From Heterohyrax brucei (Eukaryota > Chordata > Mammalia > Hyracoidea > Procaviidae): 64,000 nt of DNA. This document shows positions 22,749-34,251 of this stretch, in pieces (the stretch's first letter is position 1; each line of letters opens with the position of its first letter). The position numbers and the translations under genes are program-made. The stretch spans positions 52,326,333-52,390,332 of the forward strand of contig CM053141.1 in the NCBI GenBank assembly GCA_028571685.1, in the 5' to 3' direction. A model generated the notes under the pieces. The model saw nothing but the letters and a program-made list of their open reading frames with translations. It searched no databases and was not told where the DNA came from.

Positions 22749-23108
22749 ATTACTGATGATTTACTAATATTTACTAAAGTTACTTAATTTAGTGGTTTAA
22801 TCTTAGCTGTTTTCACTGGTTGCCTTTAGTTAGATGGTAGAGATTCATGTCTGAAATACTACTGTACTTAGTAAAAGCCTAGAAACAGTGAAATGAATAC
22901 TGTGAAGGGGCTGAGATGCTATTTCTGGGACATTCTTCAGGCAGACATCACATTTATCTTATTTTTGGTAGTGACCTTGATGCCTCTTTTTTTTTTAGCT
23001 GAAAACATGTAGCTTTTTTTCTTTCTTTTGGTGTCCCATAATAGCATTACTATTTCCAAGTAATTTTCGTACAACTATTTCAGCTTCTATGATAATTTCT
23101 TTAATACC
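22749..23108. other. No gene or repeat recognised
   Basis: AT-rich; nothing assigned. Confidence 0.35.
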
Positions 23109-23672
23109 TGTCATGGACTGAATTTTTGTGCCCCCCAAATATATGTATCAATTTGACTGGACCATGATTCCCAGGATTGTGTGATTGTACACCATATTGT
23201 CATCCAATACAATTTTTGTATGTGGTGTAAATCCTAATTTCTGCCTGTGGTTAATGAGGCAAGATTAGTCTACATTCAGCAGAATTGGGATGGGTTGTAA
23301 TATGCTTGCTGCACACCACTGATCCAACATAAGGGGAGTTCCCCTGAGATTTGGCCTGTGCCATATTAATCTTCCATGAGAGAGAAGGAAAGAGAATTCA
23401 GCAAGAGAAGGGGACCTCACACCACCAAGAAAGCAGTGCTGGGAACAGAGTGTATTCTTTGGGCTCTGGGGCTCCTGTAAAGAGACGCTCTTGGTCCAGG
23501 GGAAGATTGATGAACAAGACCTTCATCTAGAGCCAATAGAGAAAATCTTCCCCTTGAGCAGAAGCCCTGAATTTGGACTTTCAGCCTACTTTACTGTGAG
23601 GAAGTAAATTGCTCTTTGTAAAGCCATTCACTTACGGTATGTCTGTGACAGCAGCACTAGATAACTAAGAAA
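23109..23672 (+). mobile_element. Solo LTR, MaLR-like, fossil
   Basis: Opens TGTCATGGACTGAATTTTTG, continues CATGATTCCCAGGATTGTGT, CACCACCAAGAAAGCAGTGC and TTGGACTTTCAGCCTAC, and closes GCAGCACTAGATAACTAAG. About 560 bp, close to the usual full length for this group. No internal genes. Broken fossil of moderate age. Confidence 0.78.
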
Positions 23673-24112
23673 TAACTAAATTCTAAATGTATCAATTGAT
23701 TAGAAAAAAACAGAAATTTCATTATTTAATTTGGGAGTCAAATCAAATAATAGAATAACTACTTCGAGTTTAAGCATCTTTGCGTTCTGGATTTTTTTTT
23801 TTTTTGAAACTGGGGCATAGTAGTGAATGAAACAAAAATTGCCTGTCCTAATTCAGCTTATTTTCTAGCTGATAAAGACAAGCAAGACGAAAGTTAAATA
23901 AGTGCAATACATACGGTGAAACTTCTGAGATCTGGAAGTTGACAAGACTGCCTTGTGTTTTCTACATCTTGCAAGTTTGGGGTCTTTGTCAGACTGCAGT
24001 CTTAACACTTTGCTATTGCTAGTAATAGTGGAAAACATTTGAGCTTTTCTTCCCTGATGGATTCCTACTTTACACAGTTCTTACTTTTGCAGATTTTACT
24101 GTAATACATTAA

Positions 24113-24312
24113 AAGGAGACCTGGTGGTGCAGTGGTTAAATGCTTGACTGCTAACCAGCAAATTGGCAGTTCAAACCCATCAGCAGCTCTGCAAGAGAAA
24201 AAGTGGCAGTCTGCTTCCATAAAGATTAGAGCCTTGGAAGCCCTAGGGCACTTCTACTCTGTCCTGTAGGATCACTTTGAGTTGGAATCAACTTGATGAC
24301 AATGGGTATTCT
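24113..24312 (+). mobile_element. AfroSINE, long type
   Basis: Head GGAGACCTGGTGGTGCAGTG, B-box AGTTCAAACCC, and middle block AGTCTGCTTCCATAAAGATT that defines the long type. Tail GAGTTGGAATCAACTTGATG. Confidence 0.93.
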
Positions 24313-24374
24313 TTGAGAAGACGCATTTCTGAAGTCAGAGAGAGGTATCATAAAACTTAAATATCTCATATGAT

Positions 24375-24522
24375 GAAACTGTCAAGTTGATTTTAACTCA
24401 TAGCAACCCTATATAGGGCAGAGTAGAACTGTCCCATAGAGTTTCCAAGGAGTGGTGGATTTGAACTGCTAACCTCCTGGTTAGCAGCTGTAGCACTTAG
24501 CTACTATACCACTGGGATTCTA
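24375..24522 (-). mobile_element. AfroSINE, short type
   Basis: Minus strand. Tail AACTGTCAAGTTGATTTTAA at the left, head ACCACTGGGATTC at the right; B-box complement GGATTTGAACTGC. Lies 62 bp from the oppositely oriented long copy, so the two tails face each other. Confidence 0.9.
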
Positions 24523-24751
24523 TATGGTAGGTTACTATTAGCTATTCCATGATGTAGGAAAATATGACTTCAAAAATCTTGATTGGAGTTTGGTTCTACT
24601 GTGGGGGAAAAAAAGAAAAAACAACCCAACAACTTTTAAACAAAAAGGTTGACAATGGCATAAACGTAGCTGGGTAATTATATACACTGGATAGTCCTGC
24701 AGAATCACCATATTACTGAATACAATTATATTTTAATTAAACATTAACTAC

Positions 24752-25365
24752 AGCAATTCCTCAGGTTAGAAATGTGATCCATTTCTAATTCTGTGTGTAA
24801 GTTGAACTTGGGGATAAGTTGAAGAGATACGTACCATTCTTTATTAGGATCAGTCAGTTGTTTGTCTTAGTACAGTCATACAACACATAATGCCCATTTG
24901 GGCAACATCTGACTACATGTATGTCTGTGTTTATTTTATTTTATTTATTTTTATTTTTATTTTATTATGACTGAGTGAAAATGTACATTCCTGTATAAAT
25001 TTACATGCCCACCTATATGCAGCTTCCACTGCTCTCCCTGCCCGGTGACAGCACACTATTCTTCTCTGTTGCATACGTGTCTCATCCTCCCAACTGTCTC
25101 CTTTCCCTTCCTCTTCACCCACTCCCCTTACTCCAGCTGCCCTTGCCCATAAATCATGACAAAGGTCCACTCTTCAGATACAGATGGATTGGACCTGGTG
25201 ATGCAGAGTGACCACATATTGGAAGCACTTTATGGTTCTACACGTCTGTAGGATATCATCCTGCTGACCTGTGGTTTTTAAAGTAACAGGCTGTATGGAA
25301 GTTGGTTCGTAACTATAGGATGTGTGTAAGTTAAGACATTCAGACTAGGGACTGTCTCTGCATAA
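24752..25365. mobile_element. Probable small DNA transposon relic, split by an L1
   Basis: Left outer text CAGCAATTCCTCAGGTTAGA and right outer text AGACTAGGGACTGTCTCTG are imperfect inverted repeats. Just inside them, TGTGTAAGTTGAACTTGGGG and GTTCGTAACTATAGGATG resemble the CAGTCCCCGGGTTACGAAC family of mammalian DNA repeats. The L1 at 24930-25277 sits in its middle. Family name uncertain. Confidence 0.4.
24930..25277 (-). mobile_element. Short afrotherian L1 3' end with inverted 5' half
   Basis: 24967-25137 is the L1 3' terminus on the minus strand (complement of CATTTTCACTCAGTCATAAT), with its poly-A as the T/A-rich run at 24930-24966. 25138-25277 is the adjacent upstream part of the same 3' UTR on the plus strand (TGCCCTTGCCCATAAATC to CATCCTGCTGACCTGTGG). 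Compared with the uninverted L1 at 40362-40692, the two halves are consecutive without overlap. That is the signature of twin priming. Confidence 0.88.
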
Positions 25366-25479
25366 TGTGGTTTGAACCAGGTCCAAATCGTGTAACATTC
25401 TATTTCAGAGAGTGTATTATGGACATAAAATGATACATAACTATATGTAATATATATTTTACTTTATAGAATATAAAGG

Positions 25480-25648
25480 AAACCCTGGTAATGTAGTGGT
25501 TAAGTGCTACGTCTGTTAACCAAAAGGCTGGCAGTTCGAATACGCCAGGCACTCCTTGGAAACTCTATGAAGCAGTTCTACTCTGTCCTATAGGGTCACT
25601 ATTAGTCAGAATATACTCAGTGGCACTGGGTTTGGTTTTTGGTATGTG
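25480..25648 (+). mobile_element. AfroSINE, short type
   Basis: Head GGAAACCCTGGTAATGTAG, B-box CAGTTCGAATACG keeping its CG, CTCCTTGGAAACTCTATG, tail TAGTCAGAATATACTCAGTG and GGGTTTGGTTTTTGG. Relatively young-looking. Confidence 0.94.
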
Positions 25649-25839
25649 TACAAAACACTTAAGAAACACTTGCAAACATAGTGAAACAGCTTAAACATAA
25701 CAAATATAATAATGTGTGCTTTCATTATTACCAGCCATTGTATTTAACTCAAATTTTTACTATTTACTATTTACAGGCTTTACGGTAGTCTACTCTTAGG
25801 TACAAGTTGTATGTAGGTCTGATGTTTTTAACCTGGGGG

Positions 25840-25998
25840 CTTTACTGTCTATGGCACCTTACCTACACCAGCTGATCTGAAATGTAAGTATTATAGCTTC
25901 CCTTTTACAGATGAAGAAGCTGAAGCTCAAAGGAGTTAAAATAATGAGGCAGAATTCTGTCAGATGTGAGCCCTGTCTCACTGTTACACTGCTTCCTT
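25840..25998 (+). mobile_element. MIR-type SINE, ancient
   Basis: Contains the typical CCCTTTTACAGATGAAGAAG then CTGAAGCTCAAAGGAGTTAA, and a GTGAGCCCTGTCTCACTG end. Confidence 0.78.
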
Positions 25999-27354
25999 TC
26001 TTTTCAGCTGTGAAAGAAAGTGACACCTAAAAAATTTATCAAAGACTGGAAAAAAAAAAAAAGGTGTATTACTTGAACTCATCCAGGAGATTTTATGTTA
26101 TCAACAAAACAGGAAAAATACCAAAATAAATTAGATTTTTGGTTCCTAAAACTTCACATTTTAACACATCACAACTTTGGCTTCAAGTTTCATACATTTC
26201 AAGATAGGGAGTCAATCAATTGAGGTGTTAAGTAAGTGTCCCATTGAGTTATATGAATAGATGCCAGCCAAAAAGCCAAGTGCCGTTGAATAGATACCAA
26301 AATTAAAAAAAAAAAAAAATCACTATGTGGCTATAAAAAAACAAAGAGGATAACATAATTTCTAAGGTGGTTTCTCAGTGAATAAATGTAATTCTCCTCC
26401 ACCTCTCACAATCAATCACAAAGCAAAGCCTTGAACTATTACCTTAGGACATAAAATGCAAATGGAGTTGAAGTCAGAATAAGTAAACATAAACAATGAA
26501 AAATTGGCAAAGCAAGCATGATGCTTAGCTGGCTGATGAAGCAAAAAATACGGAAAAAATTGTGTGCTCTAAAATATATTAGAACTTTTTGTTACTAAGT
26601 CACAGGATTGTTCTGTAGAAAACAGAAAAAAAAATAAGTGGAAATAATTATAAGACAATCTGGCTTGCCAGATGATTGGTGGAAAAATTAGAGAAGTATT
26701 GTTCACTAATACGTGTTCCATACACCTGCATATATATATATCAAGATTAACTTACTCATCTTTTGCATCACCTCATGTACCAACCTTACAAACATCAGTG
26801 CTTAGTGAAGGAGAAGTATTTTAGGAAAGTTTGGTGAGGTAGCAGACTCTAGTCCTGGTAGAGAAATTTTTGAGATTTTCAAGATGACCTGTTTATATTG
26901 GTCTTCCATGACGGAGTTCCTGCCATAACTTCAGCTGAATTTCATTCTGTCTTGTCCAAAGAAGCATCTTTATCTTTTTGTCTAGGGAAGGGTCAAAGAG
27001 GAGGAAGCTGGAGAGACCTGCAGTAGAGGAGGGCCGGTGGTTAATTTTCTTCAACTCTAGTCCTCTTCCTCTTCATCTCTGGATGCTTCCTGTCCTGTCC
27101 TTTTGCTGCCGTATTTCAGAGCCAGCTGCTTATTGGGCCAGCTGTTATTTTCTGTAACATTTTGCAGTGGTACACAAAAAGCATCCTCAGGTTGAAGAGG
27201 GAAGGAGAAAGAATATGCCTCATACAATGGTCACATCATGCACTCCTCTATGACCCCCAGATAGAACTGCCATTTCCTGTTCTTATATCAGTAAAATTAT
27301 TTGCAATAATTTTTATATGTTATCATGAAACAGCCTAGTAATTAGGATACACTG
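25999..27354. other. No gene confirmed; one protein-like minus-strand open stretch
   Basis: On the minus strand 27230-27057 is open for 57 codons without an ATG. It reads YEAYSFSFPLQPEDAFCVP onward and ends in an acidic tail, SRDEEEED, before a stop. Its composition looks protein-like, but I cannot name a family and see no clear splice acceptor just upstream. It could be a pseudogene piece, a terminal exon or chance. The rest is AT-rich and unassigned, apart from the 21-bp insert at 26267. Confidence 0.3.
26267..26287 (-). mobile_element. 21-bp RTE/AfroSINE tail insertion with 12-bp target duplications
   Basis: The insert is the last 21 bases of the SINE/RTE 3' end (minus-strand reading AACGGCACTTGGC...). 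It is flanked by GAATAGATGCCA (26255-26266) and GAATAGATACCA (26288-26299), which match at 11 of 12 positions. This is an almost completely 5'-truncated retroposition. Confidence 0.8.
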
Positions 27355-27359
27355 AAGTA

Positions 27360-27545
27360 TTAGACAGTTGGTTTCTGTCTTCAGCCTTTCCACTTACAGG
27401 GACAAATGATTGAATCTCTATGAGCCCCAGTTTCCTACAGTGTCTACCAGTAGGCTTCAAGGAAGCAACGGAAATAATGCTGGGAAATGTACTAACTTCA
27501 GTGCCTGTAAAAAATAGACAATATGGTAAAGTATTTTTATTATTA
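27360..27545 (+). mobile_element. MIR-type SINE, ancient
   Basis: Blocks: GAATCTCTATGAGCCCCAG then TTTCCTAC, GGAAATAATGCTGGGAAATG, and TTATTATTATC near the end. Strongly diverged. Confidence 0.55.
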
Positions 27546-27547
27546 TC

Positions 27548-27632
27548 TGTATGATTTAGGCAAGTTACTTAACTACTTTGTTGCCACAGTTGGGCAATTA
27601 TCTGCCTCGTAGAGAAGTTGTGAGGATAAAAG
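27548..27632 (+). mobile_element. MIR-type SINE fragment
   Basis: GGCAAGTTACTTAACTAC, then GAGAAGTTGTGAGGATAAAA: the core and 3' part of a second MIR directly after the first. Confidence 0.6.
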
Positions 27633-27637
27633 TAAAA

Positions 27638-27825
27638 AAATTAAAAAAACCATTGCCATCAAGTCCATTTCAACTCAGAAATCCTGTAAGGCAGAGAAGA
27701 ACTGCCACACTGCAAGGCTGCAATCTTTACAGAAGGGGGCTGCCACATCTTAATCCCTAGAGTGGCTGATGGGTTTGAACAGCTAATCAAACATCGCTTT
27801 AGAGAATTTCCACACCACTATACCT
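27638..27825 (-). mobile_element. AfroSINE, long type
   Basis: Minus strand. Tail CCATTGCCATCAAGTCCATT at the left, middle block AATCTTTACAGAAGGGGGC, and head CCACACCACTATACC at the right. B-box complement GGTTTGAACAGC. Confidence 0.85.
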
Positions 27826-27955
27826 CAATCCACGCATATCTTTTTCATCCTGACTTCCTAGTGACCAAAGGATCACTGTAAGAACTGTGTTTAGAAGTAC
27901 CTTCTACAGTAGATCTTTCTTAAATGACACAGAGAATTTAAAAAAATGTGAACTT

Positions 27956-30545
27956 TTGTTGTTGTTACTGTCCCGTGCAGTGCAGTTGATTCTGACTCAT
28001 AGAAACCCCCCGTATAACAAAGTGAAACACCACTTGGTGCTGCATCGCCCTCACAATCATTGTTATGTTTGAGCCCACTGTTGCAGCAACTGCAATCCAT
28101 TTCTCAGAGGGTCTTCCTCTTTTTCACTGGCCCTCTGCTTTACTAAGCATGATGTCCTTCTCCTGGGATTGGTCCCTCCTGATGACATGTCCAAATCATG
28201 TGAGACAAAGTCTTGCCATCCTTGCCTGTAATGAGCATTCTGGTTGTACTTCTTCCATGACAGATCGTTCCTTCTTTTGATAGCCCGTGGTATATTCAAT
28301 ATTCTTCACCAACACTGTGATTCAAAGGCCTCAGTTCTTCAGTCCTCCTTATTCACTGTTCAGCTTTGGCTTCCAAGTGAAGCAATTGACAATAGCGCGG
28401 TTTAGGTGTGGTGCATCGTAGTCCTCAGTGTGGACCTTGAGAGGTCTTTTGTAGTGGACTTGCCCAATACAATGAGTTGTTTGATTCTTGACTGCTGCTT
28501 CCATGGGCACTGGTAGCAGAGCCCAGTAAAATGAAATGCTTGACAACTTTAATTTTTTCTCTACTTTGACGGGGCTTGGCTTGGCTTGGCATTACAATGT
28601 TGCTTATTGGTCCCGTTGTGAAGATTTTTTTCTTTCTTTATGTTGAGATGTAATCCATACTGTAGGCTGTGTGGTCTTTTATCTTCATTAGCGAATACTT
28701 TAAGCCATCTTCACTTTCAGCAAGGAAAGTTCTGTCATCTGCATATTGCAGGTTGTTAGTGAGTCTTCTTCCAATACTGATGGCTTGTTTTTCTTCATGT
28801 AGCCCAGCTTCTCCGACTGTTTTTTCAGCATACAGATGGAGTACATGTGTGAAAGGATACTACTTTGATGCACACATTTCCTGACTTTAAACCACACAGT
28901 ATCGCTTTGTTCTGTTTGAATGACTGGCTCCTGATTTGTGTGCAGGTTCCTCATGAGTGCAATTAAGTGTTCTGGAATTCCCATTCTTTGCAGTGCTATC
29001 CATAATTTGCTATGAAGCACACAATTGAATGCCTTTGTACAGTCAAAAAGAAAACACATATAACTGTCTTTCTGGTAGTCACTGTTTTCAGTCAGGATCC
29101 ATCTGATGTCAACAATGATATCCCTTATTCCACATCCTCTGTTGAGTCTGGCTTGAATTTCTGGCAGTGTCCTGGTAAATCTGAGATATCGCTGTAACGG
29201 CTTTTGAATGATCATTAGCACAATTTTACTTGTGTATGATATTAATGATATTCTTATGTAACTTCCTTATTCTGTTGGATCATCTTTCTTTGGAATAGGC
29301 ACAAATATGAATCTTTTCTAGTCAGTTGATAAGGTAGCTGTCTTCCAAATTTCTTGGCATAAATGAGCGAGCACCTCCAGCACTGCATCTGTTCACTGAA
29401 ACACTTCAGTTGATAGCCCATCAGTTCCCAGAGCCTTTCTTTTTTGCCCACACTTTCAGTATAGGTTGGGCTTTTCCTGGGCTTTTCCCTTAAGTATCAT
29501 TAGTTATTGATTAAATACTACCTTCTGAAATGATTAAAAGTTGACTAGTGCTTTTTGGTATAGTGACTGTATATTCCTTCCATCTGCATTTGATGATTTC
29601 TGCATCATTTAATATTTTGCTCATAAAATCCTTCAGTATTGCCATATCAAGACTTGAATTTTTTTCCTCAGTACTTTCCACGTGAGAAATGTCGTATGTA
29701 TTCTCTTTTGGATTTCTGACTCCAGACCTAGCTGATTTCATTATAGTACATTATGTTGGCTTCTAGAGCTACTTGTGAAATCTTTTGTTCAGCTCTTTTA
29801 CTTCATCATTTCATCCTTTTGCTTTAACTTTTCTAAATTCAAATACAAGCTTCGGAGTCTCTTGGGACATCTGTTTTTTGTTTCTTTTGATGACCGCTTG
29901 TTTTCTTAATATGTGATGTCCTTGATGTCATTCCCCAACCCATCTGTTCTTCAGTCATTAATGTTCAATACATAAAAGCAATTATTGAGGTGTTTTCTAA
30001 ATTCAGGTAGGAGGTATTCAAGGTCATGCTTTGGCTTTTAGGACTTGTTTTCATTTTCTTTAGACTCAGCTGGCATTTGCATATGAGCAGCTGAAGGTCT
30101 GTTCGGTGGCCAGCTCCTGGCCTTGTTCTTACTGGTGAAACTAAGCTTTTCCATTGTATTTTTCCATTGACAGATGAAGTCAATTTGATTCCTGTGTATT
30201 TTGTGTAGGTTAACATGTGTGGTCACCATTTATGTTGTTGAAAAAAAAAAATTGTAATAAAGAAGTCATTTGCCTTGCAAAATTCTATTATGTGATCTCT
30301 GGTGTGGTTTCTGTGACCAAGACCATATTTTCCAATTATCTACACTACTTGGTTTCCAGCTTTTGCATTTCAATCACCAGTAATTATCAGTGCCTCTTGA
30401 TTTCATGTTTGATCAATTTCAGGCTATGGAAGTTGGTGCAAGTCTTCAATTCCTTCATCTTTGGTCTTCGTGGTTGATGTTGTAAATTTGAATAATAGTC
30501 GTATTAGCTGGTGCATCTTGAAATGTACTTTTTGACAATTAATAT
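27956..30545 (-). mobile_element. RTE/BovB-type LINE, longest copy in the window (about 2.6 kb)
   Basis: Autonomous non-LTR retrotransposon relic whose single ORF would encode an AP-like endonuclease followed by a reverse transcriptase. Reading the minus strand from 30545 to 27956, the endonuclease C-terminal part comes first, then a linker, then the RT. The longest open stretch (29221-28700) holds GCGIRDIIVDIRWILTE and FDCTKAFNCVLHSKLW, the eroded FIDYxKAFD palm motif. LQYADD lies near 28740-28765. The 3' terminus is at about 27956-27990. About 0.6 kb of the 5' end is missing, assuming a 3.2-kb family. The copy has several frame breaks and is inactive, but has no large insertion, so it is the best local reference for the family. 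Confidence 0.9.
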
Positions 30546-31857
30546 GACTTTTTTTGTAGGATGTAATAATATCCAATCTAAATTGTAAAATCCATCAATG
30601 TATCAAGTAATTTTTCTTCTTGGCACAAAGAATCTGGATAGACTTAAGAGCAATAGAATTCCTAAGGAATTAGAACAGAATCTGTGGGCAAAATAAAATC
30701 AGAATAGGAAGCAAAGAAAAAGAGCCTGAAAATCATCAAAGATAAACATGACTACTTTAGAGACTGAACGAAGATTTTATTCAAATAGCTGAAAATTTTG
30801 AAGCTGCTGTTCTTGCCTTGATGGAAACATAGCTCTAGCAATATTTAGGTAGAACTGGATTTACAAAAGTTTTCCTCAGAGTGCTGTAGAGGGCAGTTCC
30901 TAAAGCAGAGTGTCTTCTGTAAGATACGTTGAAACAAATGGATGCATTCATTTGGATCTTCCATAATGAGAAAAGAGGCTATTATTGATAAGAAATGGCT
31001 GTCTGATAAGTCTTTCAAGTAATAAAAATGCAATAGAAAATGTGCATAAAAAGAAAGAATTTGAGGAGTTTGGGCTTATGAACAAGGAGATGTTCTCAGC
31101 AAACAGTTAATCAATTATAAAAATCATTTACCACTGAAAAAGAAAAATGGAGTTGGAAATTCAGCATGAGACATATTAAATATTAAAATTTGAGGTGAAC
31201 TACTGATTTTAGTGACTTTTACCATGTAGGATCATGAGCAATGTGATGGATTAAGATTATAGAGACAATAAATGTGACCATTTTAGAGAAAGTGTTCCCA
31301 CCAGGCAGATATTTTGAAGTTAACTGATCTTGTAAATTCTTTTTTGGCACAGGTATGGAAATATCCAGGTTTAATTTATACATATTTGAATTTACCACAT
31401 AACAAGCAACCAGGAGATAATTAGCAGTCATTGATTTCACTTTAACTTTACAGACTCAGCCAAAGTAACAGCAATTACATTTTGCAGAGCTGTAGAAAAG
31501 TGACTGTGGTTGATGTAATATGTAATCAAACTAGTTCCATTCTGATCAAATGAAGATGAAGTATCTTTTCTCATGGGTGTATAGACAGAAGTAGAGGTGA
31601 TTCTATAACACTAGGACCAATCTGAGGCAAAGTCAGGCACTAGATTACAAAAAAAGTAGGGAATGTTTTGCAGACTGGCTGACTCAAAATATATTTTCCC
31701 ATCAACTTACACAGTGTAAGATGGAAATTTCTGTCATTGAGTTCCTGTGTTTGAGTTGTCATCATGTCCAGAAGATATGATTTGTCAACATGGAAATAAG
31801 TTAGCTGAATGAATAATAAACAATAGCACATTTGTTTCCATCAGTTACCAGATAAGT
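30546..31857. other. No gene or repeat recognised
   Basis: AT-rich. The minus-strand frames at 30845-31033, 31219-31440 and 31640-31831 have no motif. Nothing assigned. Confidence 0.4.
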
Positions 31858-31995
31858 TTGCTGTGGTTCAGCTGCTAACCAAAAGGTCAGCTGCTCCTCA
31901 GAAACCCCATGAGGGCATTCTACTATGTTCTGTAGGATCGCTATGAGTCAGAATTGACTCAACAGCATGGGACTTTTGTTGTTGTTGTTGGTATT
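31858..31995 (+). mobile_element. AfroSINE, 5'- and internally shortened
   Basis: Lacks the GAAACCC start. CAGCTGCTAACCAAAAGGTC runs directly into CTGCTCCTCAGAAACC, so the B-box and following 15-20 bp are deleted. Tail GAGTCAGAATTGACTCAACA then a GTT repeat. Confidence 0.9.
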
Positions 31996-32417
31996 TGCCA
32001 TGTAAGTTCCATGGAAATAGTTACTGACTTGAAAATTTTGCTTAAATGTGTTTCTATTATAATATTTTCAAAGAATGCCAATAAGATGAGAGTACATACT
32101 CTACATTTGACTCCTGTGAAGTTCCAGATCAGGCATATGTATGAGGATAGAATTGAGGAAGTGATTGCCTAACAGTAGAGTGGTGGTAGCGCAATTGTGT
32201 GGAGAGGGGCTTGAAGGATCTTCCTAGAGTCATGAAAATATTTTACATTTTGTTTTGTATGGTGGTTTCATGGATATACAGAATGATCAAAGTCTTAAAA
32301 TCTGTACATTTTGAAACATATTGTATATAAATAAAAAAATAATTCTCAAACCGATTCTTATAAATTGAGTTTACATTCTATGCCAGGCACTGCACTAGTG
32401 GCAGTATCTATAAACAG

Positions 32418-32630
32418 AAGAGTCCTTGAGTGGCACAAACAGTTAAGTGTACAGCTACCTGCCAGAAGCTTGGCAGTTACAACCCACTCAGAGGTACTTT
32501 GGAAGACAGACATGGCAATTTGCTTCTGAAAAGTCACAGCCTTGAAAACTTGAGGAAGCAGTTCTACTCTGCATACATGGAATCACCATAATCTGGAATC
32601 AATTTGACAGCAAACAACAACAATAATATC
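32418..32630 (+). mobile_element. AfroSINE, third (long) type
   Basis: Opens AGAGTCCTTGAGTGGCACAA, with GCAATTTGCTTCTGAAAAG in the middle and the tail TCTGGAATCAATTTGACAGC followed by AAACAACAACAATAAT. The tail is of RTE (AAC) type. Confidence 0.88.
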
Positions 32631-33124
32631 TACAAACAAACTTATCATATCTACAGGATAGTTATTTTTTCTTTATGTTTCTTCTTTATGAAGAAATTAA
32701 AACTCATCAGATTAACTCCATGAAACACATATGGGTGGTAAACGACAGAAATGAGATTTAAACCAAGGTTTGACTCCAAAACTCTTTTTAAATGCCATAC
32801 AGCTTCTACTTTCATAAGCCCATTACAGCTCCTGGTGACAAAGTAAACAGACTTGGGAATTTGAGGATGCAATTGAAATAGATGGAACTGATGTGATCTG
32901 ATGTCTGAAGTTGTTTGTATGAATTTTTGTCATAGAGAAAAGCAGCAGAGGATTTTGGGCATAATACCAAGCTCATATAGTGTCTGTTATGTAAATAATG
33001 AGAATGTCCACTACTTTAAGAGATGTTATTTGGTGCATGGACATGTTTGAATAAATCACTTTGTAACCTATTCTTTTGATAGATCACACTGTCAAAAATG
33101 GGTAGCCAAAAAGGTATTGTTTTT
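32631..33124. other. No gene or repeat recognised
   Basis: AT-rich; nothing assigned. Confidence 0.4.
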
Positions 33125-34251
33125 CATCCTATTGTTGCTGTTAGGTGTCGCTGAGTCAGTTCTGACTTTCGCAACCCTATGCACAACAGTATGAAAACAC
33201 TGTCCAGTCTTGTGCCGTGTCCATAATTGTTTTTATGCTTACGCCCATTGTTGTGGCCACTCTGTTGATCCATCTTATCGAGGGTCTTCTTCTTTTTCGG
33301 TAACCCTCCGCTCTACAAAGCATGATGTCCTTCTCCAGGGACTGATCCTTCCTGACTATATGTCCAAAGCATGTAAGACACAGTCTTGTCATCTTTGATT
33401 CCAAGGAGTACTCTAGTTGTACTTTTAAAATGCATTTGTTTGTTATTTTGGCAGTCCATTGTACATTCAACACATTCAACATTCAACCATGGTTCAAAGG
33501 CATCAATTCTGTCTTTTTTGTTCATTATCCAGCTTTTGCATGCATACGATGAGGTTGAAAATACCATGGCTTGTCTCAGGTGCACTTTACTCTTCAAGAT
33601 GACATCTCTACCTTTCATTACTTTAAAGAGGTCTTTTGCAACAGATTTTTCCAATGCAATACGTCTTTGCTGTTTCTATGGGTGTTGATTGTGGAACCAA
33701 ATAAAATGAAATCCTTAACAGTCTCAATCCTTTCTCCATTTATGATGATGTCACTTACTTGTCCAGTTGTGAGAATTTTTGTTTCCTTGATGTTGAGGTG
33801 CAATCCATACTGAAGGCTGTGGTCCTTAGTCTTCATCAGTAAGTATTTCTAGTCTTCTTCACTTTCAGCAAGTAAGGTGGTGTTGTCTTCATAATGCAGG
33901 TTGTTAATGAGTCATCCTCCCACCCTGATGCCTCATCCCTTTTCATATAATCCAGCTTCTCAGGTTATTTGCTCAGCATATAGATTGAAAAGATATGATA
34001 AAAGGATACCACCCTGACGCACACCTTTCCTGACTTAAAAGCATGCAGTGTCTCCTTGTTCTGTTTCCACAACTGCTTCTTGTTCCACATACAGATTCCT
34101 TATGAGCACAATTAAATGTTCTGGAATTCCCATTTTATGCAATGTTGGTTATAGTTTCTTACTACCTACACAGTCAAATGCTTTTGGGTAGTCAAGGAAA
34201 CACAGGTGAACATCTCTCAGGTATTCTCTCTGTTCAGTCAAGACACATTTG
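33125..34251 (-). mobile_element. RTE/BovB-type LINE, 3' half of a copy split by an L1
   Basis: 3' terminus at about 33125-33185 (TTGTTGCTGTTAGGTGTCGC). The minus strand then encodes SKMTRLCLTCFGHIVRKDQSLEKDIMLCRAEGYRKRRRPSIRWI (33455-33310), the RTE ORF C-terminal domain. The YADD box near 33885-33905 has become YEDN. The copy continues after the L1 at 36141. It stops at the L1 target duplication 34240-34251. Confidence 0.92.

Noticed and set aside
24930-24966. TTTTATTTTATTT run as a regulatory element
   Set aside because: It is the poly-A tail of a minus-strand L1.
28700-29221. 173-codon frame as a host gene
   Set aside because: It contains the RTE reverse transcriptase motif and is collinear with the RTE copy around it.
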